Assembly (NCBI RefSeq): GCF_025602895.1
Contig: NW_026516204.1
Coordinates: 992,001-1,056,000, forward strand
Length of the DNA stretch: 64,000 bases
Direction: 5' to 3'
Source of the DNA: Polychytrium aggregatum
Lineage: Eukaryota; Chytridiomycota; Chytridiomycetes; Polychytriales
Part shown: piece by piece, positions 20,934-32,348 of the stretch
Layout: each line of letters begins with the position of its first letter
Numbering within the stretch: position 1 is the stretch's first letter
Translations under genes and position numbers: made by a program
Notes under the pieces: generated by a model
Databases searched by the model: none
Told to the model about the DNA's origin: nothing
Seen by the model: the letters and a program-made list of their open reading frames with translations, nothing else

Positions 20934-22339
20934 ATGAGCATCGACCCCCCTGTCACCCATGTCTTATTCGACATGGATGGCCTGTTGCTGGTGAGGATGC
21001 ATCCTGGGTGCCGAATGGCTCCACGAGCCTGCGTCGCCTCGATCCCTTCCGGCTCCTGTTCTCTGGCTCACCATTCCAACACGCCAACACCCGTCGATCG
21101 CTCGCCCTGCTGGACCACCATCGTCGCCGGCTCCAGGATACCGAGGCCGTCTACACCAAAGTCACCAATGACATTGTGAGTCGGTACGGCAAGACCTATG
21201 ACTGGGATCTGAAGGTTGGTATGCCAGCGATTGCTGGTGCCGTCAGGCCCCAAGACTGCCCATCAATAGCCACAAAATTGGCCCTCGCGATCCTCGCCGT
21301 GTCGTCGTCGCTGCCTCTATACTGACATGGGCTGCCCTGCTCCCAACAGTCCAAGATGATGGGGATGAAAGAGCGAGACGTAAGTGAATTCCTATTTTTA
21401 TCCGCTCGCTGCGAATGGATCGGCATCGCGGATCGACACCCTGGATCGACACCCTGGATCGACGCCATGAATCGACTGGTTGCTGATCTTCCACTCCCTC
21501 TCCATCCAAGGCGGGAGAGCTGCTCGTCAGGACCCTCGGGATCCCGATGACCGTGGACGAATATCTAGCCGAACGCAACGCTGGTCACGTAAGCCATTGA
21601 CATCCGCCGAGCAACATCCGCCATCTGACAGTGGGCCGCTCTGTCGATCTGTCTATCCGCTGGAGCTGGCCATGGCTGGCCGTTCTCAATACAGCAGAGA
21701 GCACCGAGATGCTCACCCTGGCCATTCCCGGGACGCTTGTCAGGAGGCGCTCTTCCCGCACTGCCGTCCGCTCCCAGGCGTCATGAAGCTCGTCTCGCAT
21801 CTGAAGAAACACAATATCCCCATTGCGGTACGGATGATGGAAAGGCTCGGGGTGCGACGAGGAGGGGGGACGAGGATGGCTTCCTGGAAACGAGGGTGGA
21901 TTGGCATGTCCTGACCTCATCGGCATCTGTCGTCTACCCTGCTATCGGCGTCCGGGTTGGTAAATAGGTGGCCACCAGCTCTCACAGAAGTGCCTTTGAA
22001 CTCAAGTCCTCTCTCAACGGCGAGCTCTTTGGCCTCTTCGACGGCCACATCACCTGCGGCGACGATCCCAGCATCAAGCACGGCAAGCCCGCACCCGACT
22101 TGTTTCTGGCCGCAGCCAAGGCCCTCGGCAACCCGCTCGTCGACCCGCGATCCTGTCTCGTTTTCGAAGACTCCAACCCGGGCGTGCTCGCCGGCCTGAA
22201 TGCCGGCATGTCCGTCGTCTGGATTCCCGATCCCAACCTCAAGACCGATGACCCTACCCTGGGCGAACGTGTCTCGGATGTCCTGGGCTCGATGGAGGAA
22301 TTCCAGCCCGAGAAGTATGGCTTGCCGCCGTACGAGTGA
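20934..22339 (+). CDS. HAD-superfamily phosphatase, HDHD1 / pseudouridine-5'-phosphatase-like
   Basis: Haloacid dehalogenase phosphomonoesterase of the beta-phosphoglucomutase-like group. Exons 20934-20990, 21137-21214, 21350-21379, 21511-21588, 21744-21827 and 21968-22339 keep frame and give 232 residues. Motif I is LFDMDGLLL joined across intron 1 to DTE. The cap region carries KMMGMKERDAGELL and PLPGVMKLVSHLKKH. Motif II is AVATSSHRS, motif III has the Lys of KHGKPAPDLF, and motif IV is LVFEDSNPGVLAG. The substrate is not shown by sequence; pseudouridine-5'-phosphate and glycerol-phosphate phosphatases are the nearest described relatives. It ends 35 bases before the left arm of the 280-bp inverted repeat. 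Confidence 0.9.
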
Positions 22340-22373
22340 GCTTCGATTCGCGCATGATGTGAAGATTCAAGCC

Positions 22374-22653
22374 TCACATATTCACCGCGCACGGAATCGA
22401 AACAGGCCGCTCTGCTTTTGACGCCGATGCCACATATCTCTGCATCCTGAATACAGCCCATGTGCTCCGTTCAATATCGCCAAGTGCGCGGCACAGCCAG
22501 GAGCATATACCGAGCGCGCGGGTCGGCACCACTCGTGGCAATCGAGCAGTGGGATCCAAGAACACAATGCCAGAGACAAAGTGGTCATTACTGTCAGTCG
22601 CAGGCGACATCGGCGGGTGCAGTTGCAGTTGCAGTTGCAGGTCGGCAGTCGCT
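22374..22653 (+). repeat. ~280-bp inverted repeat, left arm
   Basis: This is the reverse complement of 29292-29572 with only a handful of differences over ~280 bases (about 97-98% by eye). Divergence begins abruptly on the outer side at TCACATAT and more gradually on the inner side after GGTCGGCAGTC. The arms point towards each other and enclose the hydrolase and reductase genes. An open frame of ~75 codons crosses both arms but matches nothing recognised. In the right-arm orientation GTTTCGATTCC resembles a Pol III B box; the surrounding bases do not fold as a tRNA. Confidence 0.93.
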
Positions 22654-22742
22654 CATCGATCTGTCAGCGATCCGTCAGTCTAATGTGGGGCGATGTGTTT
22701 CGAAACAAACAGGATTCACTCTATATTGTTCTTGGGTGAGCC

Positions 22743-24261
22743 TTAGTTGATCTGGACTACATCCGACATGGCCTCCAGCTTCAGATTCCGCAACGCCAGA
22801 TGTGCTCCTAGAAACTGGAAGATCATTGACATCTCGGCCTGGGATTGAGAGCGAGAATGTGTGAGCGAAATCGGTGTGCGGTTGTGGCTCCACCAGACCA
22901 CTATGTTGAACTGCCACATTATCAACGACGCGGCTCTGGAGGATGATGGACATTGGCCGAAATGCTTTGGCGTATGACTCACATGGCTGTTTGGCATGGA
23001 GATGCCCTGTTTCCCGCTGATCACTTCGACTTGAACATGGTCCTCGAGAAGCGACTTGAGCCTCGACAGCTGGAAGTAGGCAACGAGCACAGTCGGAATC
23101 AGTTCAACCCATGGCTCTAGCTCCAGCTCGTTTGTTGGCCGTCACAGACCGTTCACCGGAGCTGTGAATCACCAACCTGCCGTGTTCCAAGGCCGACGGA
23201 GGCGTCGATCGAGTCGTCTTTGGTGACTAATGCCCAGAGTTGTCTGCGTTCGACGGGGAGACTGGCTCGGACGCACGATGCAGCGTCAAAGAGCCCTCCG
23301 GCGATCGATATCACACCACCACATAGGATTGGAGCAGGCCCAGGCCCAGGTGCATCGAGATCGCCCCAGAGAGCCAGATCCAGAGCAATGGTGCCTCCCT
23401 GCGCGAATCCAAGCAAGAAGATCTGACCCGGGGGCCATCCTATCCCACTGCCTGGTGATTTCTCGATGAGACAGGCTCGAAAGAACTCGACAAGCAACTT
23501 GCGAGTGTTCTGGACGCCGGTGGAAGCTTGGGGCGACGACCACGAGATCTCTGGAGATCCAAAGGAGGGTCAAACGGAGAATTCAGATCCAGATCCAGAT
23601 CCAGATCCAGATCCAGCAGCTAGTAGAGAGCAGAAGTATCAAGAGAACCAACCTTCTCCAAGTTGATCAAACGCCGGAAACCATCCAGTGCCGTCGTCAA
23701 AGTATGGGATTGGGGATGGCCTTGAGATGCCGTGGGGTTTTGGAGTTGGTCAAAGTGCAAACTCGATAGCTCTGCCAACACCAGTCCATCTCATACCATC
23801 TCATCTCATCGCATTCTCGGCGGTACACTCCGACTGCTTTACCCCCGAATGGCCAGCAAGGCTGTTTGCGGCAGTTGCATCTTGGCACCGAAGCTCAGGA
23901 AGTTGGCCGGGTTGTCTCCTGAATGGACAACGAGGTATGGGTGCGTGGTCGGTTTCAGTGGAGGGACTCATGCCTCGAGAGAAAGATTATGGAATGGTGC
24001 GGGAATATTTGACGATATCCGACGTCATCTGGATATCTATCACGCAAAGCATCCAGTCGGTTTATGACAATCGCGTGGTGTCGATGAGCGGTCTCGAAGA
24101 TGCGATGGGAGAAGAGCAAGCCAGATCGGCAACCGACCCAGCCCGTGGAACAACACCAGCAAGTTCTCGTCGACACCATCGGCGCTGGCGAGATATGCGA
24201 ATTTGACAGCAGGAAAATCGGCTTGGCAAGGAGGCCGTCGACGCAGCGGTCTTGGGTTCAT
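22743..24261 (-). CDS. Alpha/beta hydrolase, phospholipase/carboxylesterase family, with nucleophile Ser replaced by Ala
   Basis: Relative of acyl-protein thioesterase and LYPLAL1. Exons 24261-24138, 23918-23843, 23720-23653, 23550-23177, 23069-22983 and 22838-22743 keep frame and give 274 residues. Family motifs are LLVLFHGLG (oxyanion region), GDNPANFLSFGAKMQLPQTA, PYFDDGTGWFPAFD, FLLGFAQGGTIALDLA at the nucleophile elbow, and WALVTKDDSID holding the probable acid Asp. The elbow usually reads G-F-S-Q-G; here codon 23404-23402 is GCG (Ala), so a classical Ser nucleophile is missing. It may be a pseudo-enzyme or binding protein. The start ATG at 24261 gives a short basic N-terminus; an upstream exon is not excluded. 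Divergent from the reductase gene 350 bases away. Confidence 0.88.
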
Positions 24262-24611
24262 GGGGCGATGGATATGAGAGACGCAGCACGAGCTTGATGA
24301 ATGTTAAAACGGGGAACCAGAGCGATCGGGATGGCAACCGCTTTGTTCTTGCTCCCGCCTGATCCGGGGATTGGCCAACCATGCATGACTGGCCTCAGCG
24401 CCATCGGTGGAAGGGCACATCTGTTGACGACACAAGTGCCATTGACGAACTGGTGCGAACTCGGCCGGCTGCCAATGGCATCGCCTGCTCTCCTTTCTGC
24501 CCCTCCCCTGTGGCCCTCTCCTTTCGCTCTTCGACTTCGTCACCGCTCTCCTGCCTCGTCTGCACATCGTCGATTGCTGCTTCCTGTCTCTCCTCATCCC
24601 ACCTCTCCGCC
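24262..24611. promoter_or_regulatory. Shared divergent upstream region
   Basis: The 350 bases between the start codons of the hydrolase (-) and the adenylation-reductase (+). Co-regulation by this bidirectional region is inferred from arrangement. No specific motif was recognised. Confidence 0.45.
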
Positions 24612-27600
24612 ATGCTCAGAGCCTTTTCCTGTTGCTTTGGAGGGCTGGCAACCCCACCCAAGGACCGAGATGTCTCCTCACAGACCCCTGTCTCCCAACA
24701 ACCAACATTCCCTTCCCAGCCCGATCCCTTGGGCCCCTGGCTCCATCCCGTCGAGTGTCTCATCAACACTGCCCGCGACGAGCCTGATGCTCTCCTGATT
24801 AACACATACGAGAACGGCGACTCGGAGCGCTTCAGCTATCTCCAGGTGTGGAGAAGAGCTTACTTGATCGCCCAGGCCCTCAAGGCCCTCCCTGGCTGGA
24901 ACGATGACGGCCACGACGTCATCGGCACCTTCTGCGAGGCTGAAGCCAGCTGGGTGATCTACTCGTTCGCCGTGTGGATGCTGGGCAAGTGAGTATCCGC
25001 TATTGGTGCGGTGTGATGTTGTGCTGTGAGTTGTGAACACTAATTCAAGAAAGGGACATGTTCAACCCTTGCTCCGTGCCATGTCAAGGGTCGAGTCTCA
25101 CCTGTCTCTTGATCCTCCTTCAATCCAGGAAAACACTCAACTTTGCCCTCAACCTGCCTCCTGCAGCCCGCAAGGCCCTGTGCGAGAGGTATGTCCCTGC
25201 CATGTTGTCGTTAGGATGAGCAGGCTGGTCCGGGGGTTGAATCGAGTCAGCTATGCCTGATCCCGATCTGACACTCACATCACCATCAACCGACAGACAT
25301 GCAATCAAGTACATTCTCTACCACCACACCAAGCCCGGCCGCACCGAAGGCGTGACGCTGGTCGATGCTACCACCTTCCCGGTGTTGGACGACATTCCAT
25401 CTCCGTCCCTCGAAGTCTGTGAGCCTCTCAATGAGTTTGTTGCCTATTTGGGAACCTCCGGAACAACCGGTATGTGAGAGGAGTATGCGAGTGCCTGGGA
25501 TTGCTGATAAGCCAAGGTCCAGCCACAAAGGTCGAGCATGGGAAGTTGAGCTCTAGCGGTTGCGACAGTAGATGACAGACATTGAAGCAACGGTTAGAAA
25601 CCTATTTGACCTCTGTCTCAATCCTCAATACCGTTTCCTAATCACTCAAACAGGCATTCCGAAGACGTAAGTGACCCATGGTATTGCATCCATACTCCTC
25701 ACTCGGATCGAATGAAATATCTAACTCTCAGTGCCTTGTGGTTCTTCAGATACAAGTTCCCTCATACTGGCGCAATCACTGGCCGAGCTGTGCTGGGGCT
25801 CAAGTATGTGAGTTCCGGGCTGTGCCAGGTAAGTCACACGATTCGAAGCAACAGAGGGGAGTCATCCATATATTGGGAGCTAACACGAAATGGCGATCAG
25901 GCACCTTCGTTTACTGCAACCCTAGGCTGGATGCTTTGCGCCTTGAGCCTTAAGGGATCGGTTTGGATGCCAGAACCCACACCCAACACCGTTGGCAAAG
26001 TCAAGAGCATCATCAAAATGCTCGATGATGGTTTATGGTACTTACTTATGGTAAGTCGTAAACCCCATTGACATGCTCCTTCATCCCAGCGCTGACGGAT
26101 TCTCCTTCGTTAATCCATCTTTACAGACGCCTTCGTTCATGAAGTTGATCATCAACGTGGCCCGGGCTCAGAATCCCAATGTCAAGTGGACGAAGACGAG
26201 AAAGATTGGCTTGGGTTCGGAGCTCGTTCCAGTCAGCGTGGTCGCACAGGTTAAGAATACATTCCCCAACGCTGATATCATGTCCGGTTATGTCTCCAGC
26301 GAGGTAAGTACTTGCTTATCGTGTTAGCACAACGATTTGATACTAAATTCATCAATTGTTCTTGCTCCAGACAGCTTTGATTGGTGCAATCACGATATTC
26401 CTCCTCCCAGCCAGCAGTGAAGTTGTTCCGCGAAAGTTGCATTACAAGCTCGTCAAACCCGGTGTGAGATGCCTCCTCTTTGATGAGGAGGGCAATATTG
26501 TCGACCAGAGTATCTCCAAGAGTGGTGTACTCGTCTTTGCCGTCGACAAGGATCATCCCATCAAGAACCACCCCAACTTTGTCAACGCCGATCCGAATGA
26601 CAAACTCGCACCCTTCGGCTTCCTCGAGGATGGTTCACCTCGAATCTGCACCATGGACTGGGTCGAGATGGTTGGCGAAAAAGAGTTCACTGTGGTTGGA
26701 AGGTGAGGTCGATGGCCGGGTGTTGCATCTCTCGTTGATGGCGACTGCACATCTGGCATCCTGACGACACATCCAACTACTGTATCCGGAGTACTCACGC
26801 CATCCATTCCCTCACTTCACACCATCACTCCAGATTCGACCAGAAGATCAAGGTCAACGGCGTCTATGTCGACCTCAACGCCCTCGAGGAACTGGCCAAC
26901 GAAAACATGTCCAAGATCATCTCGGACTGTGCCTTCATCCAGACCTCCGAGAAGAAGATCGTGATGCTCTTTGTCCGCAGAAGCGGCTCTCAGGTCAACC
27001 CCACTCCTGCCGAGCTTCTGCAGCTGACCGAGGACATGTTTGCGCTGACGAACGTCGCCAAGTTCCCGATCCACAACTGCTTCGAGCTCGACGAGTTTCC
27101 CTTCAACGACTCGGGCAAGCGCGACCTCAAGAAGCTCAGGCGCATCGCCGAGAATGTCGATCAGTTCGGCAAGTCGGTCGAGTACCCTCGTTTGAAACTC
27201 GCCAACACTCCCCTGTCCCGCACCGCCGCCAAGATATCCCAGATCGGTAGCCAGATCATCGACAACCCCACCCTCGACGGCCGCAACTACTATATCGGCG
27301 GCGTCGGCTTTGACTCGCTGAGTGTCAGTCGTCTGGCCCTCGCCATCAAGGACGAGTTCAATGTCGAGATCTCGCCTCTGATCTTGCTGTCGAACGGAAT
27401 GACACCGACTGATGTCGCCCAGCTGGTTGTCGACATCCTCGACGACAGACCGATGATTCCCCCGACCGTCCATCTGGCTGCCGAGGCCGCCAAGCTCGAC
27501 GATGCGAGTGTGACGGCCGAGGGTCTTCCTCCGTTTGTCTATCCCAAGGACCCTCGCGGTATCGTCCTGACCGGTGCCACTGGCTTCCTCGGTGCCTTCC

Positions 27601-29096
27601 TGGTCTTTGAGCTGGCCCACAAGTTCCCTCGGGCCAAGATCTACTGCCTGGTCCGAGCCCCGACCGAGCAGGTGGCTGTCGAGCGCATCATCAGCACGGC
27701 TCAGAAGCTGGTCCTCGATCCGAGCCAGAGAGCCTTCCTTGACCACAACCTCAAGCCTCGACTCGTTGGACTGTGCGGCGACCTGTCGCAGGACAAGTGG
27801 GGACTCTCGGACGAGCGATGGAAGGAGATCAGCGAGGAGACCGACATGATTGTCCACAACGGCGCCGAGGTCCACTGGCTGTTTGACTATGACAGACTCA
27901 AGGGACCCAATGTCCTCAGTACGGCGACGGCCCTGAGACTGGCCACAACCCACCACCTGAAGCCGCTGCACTACATCTCGACCATCGGCACGATCCCGAT
28001 GGCCAAGAAGGCAGACAAGCCGCTCGAGGAGACGATCTACTCGGCCTGGAACATCTCTGGCGGGTATGGCCAGACCAAGTGGGTCTCTGAGCAGCTGGTC
28101 AACAAGGCACGATCGAGGGGAGTACCTGCGACGATCATTCGCCCAGCCGTCATTGCCGGCGACAGCCAGTACGGAGGTGAGTCGAATGTGATGTGGTGTG
28201 GTGTGGTGTGGTGTGGTGTGGTGTGGTGTGGTGTGGTGTGGTGTGGTGGAGATGTCTCAATCGCTCATATGAACTGGCCATGAATCGATGGTCTCGATTA
28301 TCAAGTGGTACTCACTACCAACTGACACCAACTGACACTTTCACACCCTTCATCGCCCCAGTGTCCAACTCTGATGACTACATCTGGCGATATGTCAAGG
28401 GATGCATCCAGCTTGGTGTTGCTCCCTCGCACGCCACTCTCGTCACGATGACCATGGATCCCGTCGACCATATTGCCAAGGTGGTTGCCGAGATTGCCGG
28501 CTCTGAGGAGTCCCTGTCCAAGTTTGTGTTCCACATCAGCGACTCGGAGCACAGGTGAGGAGTGTGTGATATGGTGTGATGTGGATATGGTGTGATATGT
28601 TGTGGTGTGGATGGTGGATCCTGACTCTGATTACTCACTCACTCACTCACTCACTCACTCACTCACTCACTCACTCACTCACTCACTCACTCACTCACTC
28701 ACTCACTCACTCACTCACTCACTCACTCACTCACTCAACTCCCACCGCAGTGTCCTCTCCGAGACCCGGCTGTTTGAGATTGTCAGGAACCATGGCTGGC
28801 CGATCCTGTTCGAGACCCGCGAGCAGTTCAAAGAGGCATTCCACTCCCATCCCGCCGTCGAGAGCAACGCCCTGTTCCCGCTCATGCACATCATGATGGA
28901 CATGTCCTTCAAGATCGACAACGCCAACACCCGCTCGATCTACCCGGCGCCGTGTCCCTCGCTGGAGGAGGTTGTCGAGAAGTGTCTCAACTATCTGCAC
29001 CACGTTCGCTTCTTGGGTAATCCCCTGGACCCGTCTTCGTCCTTCAAGATCAAGTATCCCGAGACCAGCGTGGTCACCCGCACTGGCCGCAACTGA
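24612..29096 (+). CDS. Adenylation-carrier-reductase (NRPS-like / carboxylic acid reductase type) enzyme
   Basis: Predicted to activate a carboxylic acid as an acyl-AMP, load it on a phosphopantetheine arm and release it reductively with NADPH as an aldehyde or alcohol. Eleven exons (24612-24988, 25129-25188, 25297-25469, 25654-25666, 25750-25828, 25901-26050, 26127-26303, 26371-26702, 26834-28176, 28362-28554, 28751-29096) give 1080 residues. Adenylation: YLGTSGTTGIPK, then FTVVGRFDQKIKVNG. Carrier: GVGFDSLSVSRLAL, with the pantetheine Ser in FDSLS. Reductase: VLTGATGFLGAF (NADP loop), then an SDR-type YGQTKWVSEQL. There is no condensation domain, so this is A-T-R rather than full NRPS; it is shorter than Lys2. 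Exon 4 is only 13 nt. The acid substrate is unknown. Confidence 0.93.
28192..28249. repeat. TGTGG pentamer array in a reductase-gene intron
   Basis: About ten TGTGG units in the intron between 28176 and 28362, beginning 16 bases after the 5' splice site. Confidence 0.95.
28633..28737. repeat. ACTC tetramer array in a reductase-gene intron
   Basis: About 26 tandem ACTC units fill most of the intron between 28554 and 28751 and end just before the 3' splice site. The open frames across it (Ser-Leu-Thr-His repeats) are artefacts. Confidence 0.97.
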
Positions 29097-29587
29097 TGTC
29101 CGATGCATGACGGCGATGTGGATTGGAGACTCTGGATGCTTCATAATCTTGATAATGTCTCAAGTCCCTCTCCTTTCCTCTTCCTCGCTTTCGCTTACCT
29201 TTCCTATTATGTATGGATGACCCAATCGCTCCTGTTTATCGTTTCCGGTTACTGGTTAACTGTATAAGCATGACGTGGGTGATACATCAACGAGTGACTG
29301 CCGACCTGCAACTGCAACTACAACTGCACCCGCCGATGTCGCCTGCGACTGACAGTAATGACCACTTTGTCTCTGGCATTGTGTTCTTGGATCCCACTGC
29401 TCGATTGCCACGAGTGGTGCCGACCCGCACGCTCGGTATATGCTCCTGGCTGTGCCGCGCACTTGGCGATATTGAACGGAGCACATGGGCTGTATTCAGG
29501 ATGCAGAGATATGTGGCATCGGCGTCAAAAGCAGAGCGGCCTGTTTCGATTCCGTGCGCGGTGTATATGTGAGCAGCAGTTCCAGCG
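29097..29587. other. Convergent intergenic region containing the right repeat arm
   Basis: Between the reductase and GH16 3' ends. Apart from the ~280-bp repeat arm nothing is recognised. Confidence 0.6.
29292..29572 (-). repeat. ~280-bp inverted repeat, right arm
   Basis: Reverse-complement partner of 22374-22653. Its outer end is TATGTGA at 29566-29572. It starts ~195 bases beyond the reductase stop codon and ends 16 bases before the GH16 stop codon, so it lies next to or within the GH16 3' UTR. Confidence 0.93.
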
Positions 29588-31460
29588 TCACGACAGTAAC
29601 TTGATTGCTCTCAGAATCAAGAAACCGTATATCCAGAACATCGCCATGTCCCAGTTAATGGATGCACTTGCAGCGCTTCCGGGTGGTCGCGACCCAGGCG
29701 GTAGTTTACTTGGGTCTCTGAACGTTGGTGCCGAGGCATTTGCTATCATTCCGGGGGTCAGGTTGGATGTGTTTGTGTTGGGAACAAGTGATGGATTGGA
29801 CTGGCCCATCACGGAGCCATCGGCGAGCATCGGCGGATCAACTACGCCATTGCCTTTGCGATTGTCCGGGGTATTTGGCGGCCATCTGTCGACGGGTTGA
29901 TCTTGATCGTTGTAGCACTAGAGTCAGATTAAAAGATTAGGTCTCCACTCGATAGCCTGTCCGAGATCAAGCTGGCTCGATGGCATGATGACCCGATGGA
30001 AAATGGCTTTACATGTAGCATGACAGACGAATCGACTTTGTTGGGATTGTACCTGGATGTCAATATACTCGAAAATGGCGGTCCGTCCATATACCGGATC
30101 GAGGTTGCTCCAGTCTGCTTCGCCCGACCAGTCCATGGTTGATGGGTTGTCGCCGGCGTCCCAGAGCGAGAATTGTACGAGCGATGGAGTTTGTGGGTAC
30201 CACAGAGGCACCATTCCTTGCTGCACTTGTGTCGAGTTCATGCCGTCGACGGCCCTGGTGAAGGTCTTGACGACGAGTCCATCGATGGACCATCTATGTG
30301 CAAGCAAGTCAACCGTTAGTCTCACGAAGAAGGCCCAGACGCATAAGGCAAGGCTGTCCGACGACCCCGCCACAACAACGGTAATGCCCATGTGGCCTGA
30401 GCGTGGGAATAAGGAGTCAGACCGAGCGCAACCCCTGCGCCTCTTGGCCAACCTACGTGATCTTGTCGTGGCCCCAGTCGATGGTGTAGATGTGCCAGTC
30501 GTCGAGCCGGCCGCCGGTCACGTTGAACATTCCAAAGTGCTTCCCGAACTCGGGGTCGAGTGTCGTAAGGTTCCAGGGTGGCTGATCTTCAAACTGGTGG
30601 TAAAATACATTGGTCTGTGCCGTGTTCTTGACCAGTTCCCAGTCAATCTCATCTCCGATGTCGGACATGGTGATCAGCGATGTCACAAAGCCCGACTGCT
30701 GGACAGCTTTGATACGGGCTGTGATGCGGCCATAGAGCATGTAGCGCGTTGTTGAAATCCGGGCACTTGCTGTTGAGCACACAGCCAGGGAGTTATCCGG
30801 CATGGAGCGAAGGCATGCAAGGATTAGTGCGAGCAAAGCCATAATTTGGCCAACGGGCTTTGTAGCGAGATATTCTGCGAGATATTCTGCGAGATATTCT
30901 GCGAGAACCGCCGCCATCGTCTCCATCCGCATCACCATCGGCCAAGGACAGCGGCCCCAATACACTCCCACCGTCGAGTACAGGCACTTGGTGCTAGTAG
31001 CTTACAGGCGCTGGTCTGGTTTTTGGAGGGGTCGGCAGGCATGCAAGAAAGCATGAGTCCTCCAGTTCCGCCAAACTATCGGTGCAAAGTATAGTTAGCC
31101 ACCCGCCAGTATGCGGAACGAATGAGACTCGGCAAGCCACATGATCGGTGGAATAGCGCCAACAACCGCTCGCACCCCAGCATCCTACCGTTACGAGGTC
31201 CTTTGAAAAGTCGATTGTCCAATCGTAAACAGTATAGTCGATGAGCGGCGGGGCACCCCTCCGCTGAGGAATGGTTTGGTCTGGAGCGGCAATGCGAGAG
31301 TAGTCTTGGAACGTGTGTCGCTTCGAGACACAGTTGCCGACAACGCTCGGGATGTCACTGGCGACCGATGGCGGTGGGCCGTAAGAAATGGCGGGCATGT
31401 TGGGTTTGGCTGTAGTGCGGTGCTGGCCTTGGATACGAGCAGCAGAGACAGCCTGATCTA
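29588..31460 (-). CDS. Crh-type GH16 cell-wall glycosidase/transglycosylase (5' end unresolved)
   Basis: Crh/Utr2-family enzymes transfer chitin chains to beta-glucan in the fungal wall. Readable exons are a first one ending near 31189 (start uncertain, about 31460), then 31075-31006, 30769-30457, 30293-30053 and 29917-29588. The catalytic motif is DEIDWE, flanked by TTRYMLYGRITARIKA and GFVTSLITMSDIG. Further hallmarks are WHIYTIDWGHDKI, then WSIDGLVVKTF across an intron, and CYNDQDQPVDRWPP after FEYIDIQ. The C-terminal exon is Asn/Ser/Pro-rich and ends with a hydrophobic stretch (MAMFWIYGFLILRAIKLL), suggesting membrane anchoring. A signal-peptide exon is expected further upstream but was not identified. 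An intron holds a 12-base tandem repeat (30865-30905). Confidence 0.85.
30865..30905. repeat. GCGAGATATTCT tandem repeat in GH16 intron
   Basis: Just over three consecutive 12-base units in the intron between 30769 and 31006. Confidence 0.95.
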
Positions 31461-32348
31461 GGCACGAACAATGATTATTGAAACTTGGAAGTTTGACGAC
31501 TGCAAATGGGGAGCGAGCCTCGGCGGACTTGGCCACAGCTTTTGTAGTTGAGGGCCGCGAGGGCTCTGCCCGGGTGCGGCCAAAGCCCAGCACTCTCCCT
31601 CGACGCAGCGTCGCCCAGCGTCATCATCTGCGCGCAAATCGCCAGGGCAAGGGCATGGCCACCCTGCTCTGGCCTTGCTGCTCCTGGGACTTGGGGCTGT
31701 GGTCTCCGCCCCCATGACCCGCGGGGCTGGCTGGGGTCCTGGCCACGGCTCCGTTTCGCCACAGTCAGCGTCTTTGGCAGCTTGCTGTGGGCTGGAGCGC
31801 CTCTGATGCACTTCGACTCACCACGGTCGGCTGTGGGCAGGCCTGGTTCGCAGCCCAATCCAAAGTTGCGGCGACAAGGCTGTGTGCTGTGCCAATAGGG
31901 CTGCGTTCATCTCACACAAGTGGGGGCTGTGACGTGCTGTGAGCCACACAGGCTGGCCAAGGAGCAAGATTTTGCACATCCAGGTCCGCCATGGAGCTGC
32001 ATGCAGCCCGCCGCTCAATCTCACCCACGAGCATGGCCCCCAGGCACGTCCGCCGATGCTGCTCGGAGCAGCCACCGGCGGCCCTGTTTGGCGGACGAGG
32101 GATTCAGGCAGGACGGACCCTGACGATGGCGGCTGCTGTGTCGCCCGCACTTCGGACCCGTCGACAGCATCCGCCCGAGTCCACAACCGGCCTGCCAGGC
32201 TCCACCCGCACCCCAGGTTGCGTCGGCGGGCTGTATCTGTTTGTCCAGCTGCTCGCACTGACCCCTCAACCAGCGCGTGTTCTTCAATGTCAGATTCTGT
32301 ATTGCAGCTGTGTCGGCCTCATTCGCCGTGGTTGATCATGTGCATTGC
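31461..32348. other. GC-rich region expected to hold the GH16 5' exon and promoter
   Basis: About 890 bases between uS10m and the readable GH16 exons, with open frames on both strands but no recognised domain. A minus-strand candidate exon around 31915-31825 ends at a good donor (GTGAGTCG), but could not be tied to a signal peptide. Confidence 0.4.

Noticed and set aside
26817-27971. 384-codon open frame on the minus strand
   Set aside because: It lies exactly antisense to the carrier and reductase exons, which have strong family matches. It is a codon-bias shadow in GC-rich DNA.
28602-29096. Open frames with Ser-Leu-Thr-His repeats
   Set aside because: They translate the ACTC tetramer array, which lies in an intron between good splice sites.
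29500-29572. tRNA-like or SINE-like segment in the inverted repeat
   Set aside because: A B-box-like GTTTCGATTCC is present, but no T-stem pairing, no convincing A box and no acceptor stem could be drawn.
31458-32258. Several 80-150-codon frames upstream of GH16
   Set aside because: No signal peptide or GH16-like segment could be placed with confidence, so no first exon is claimed.
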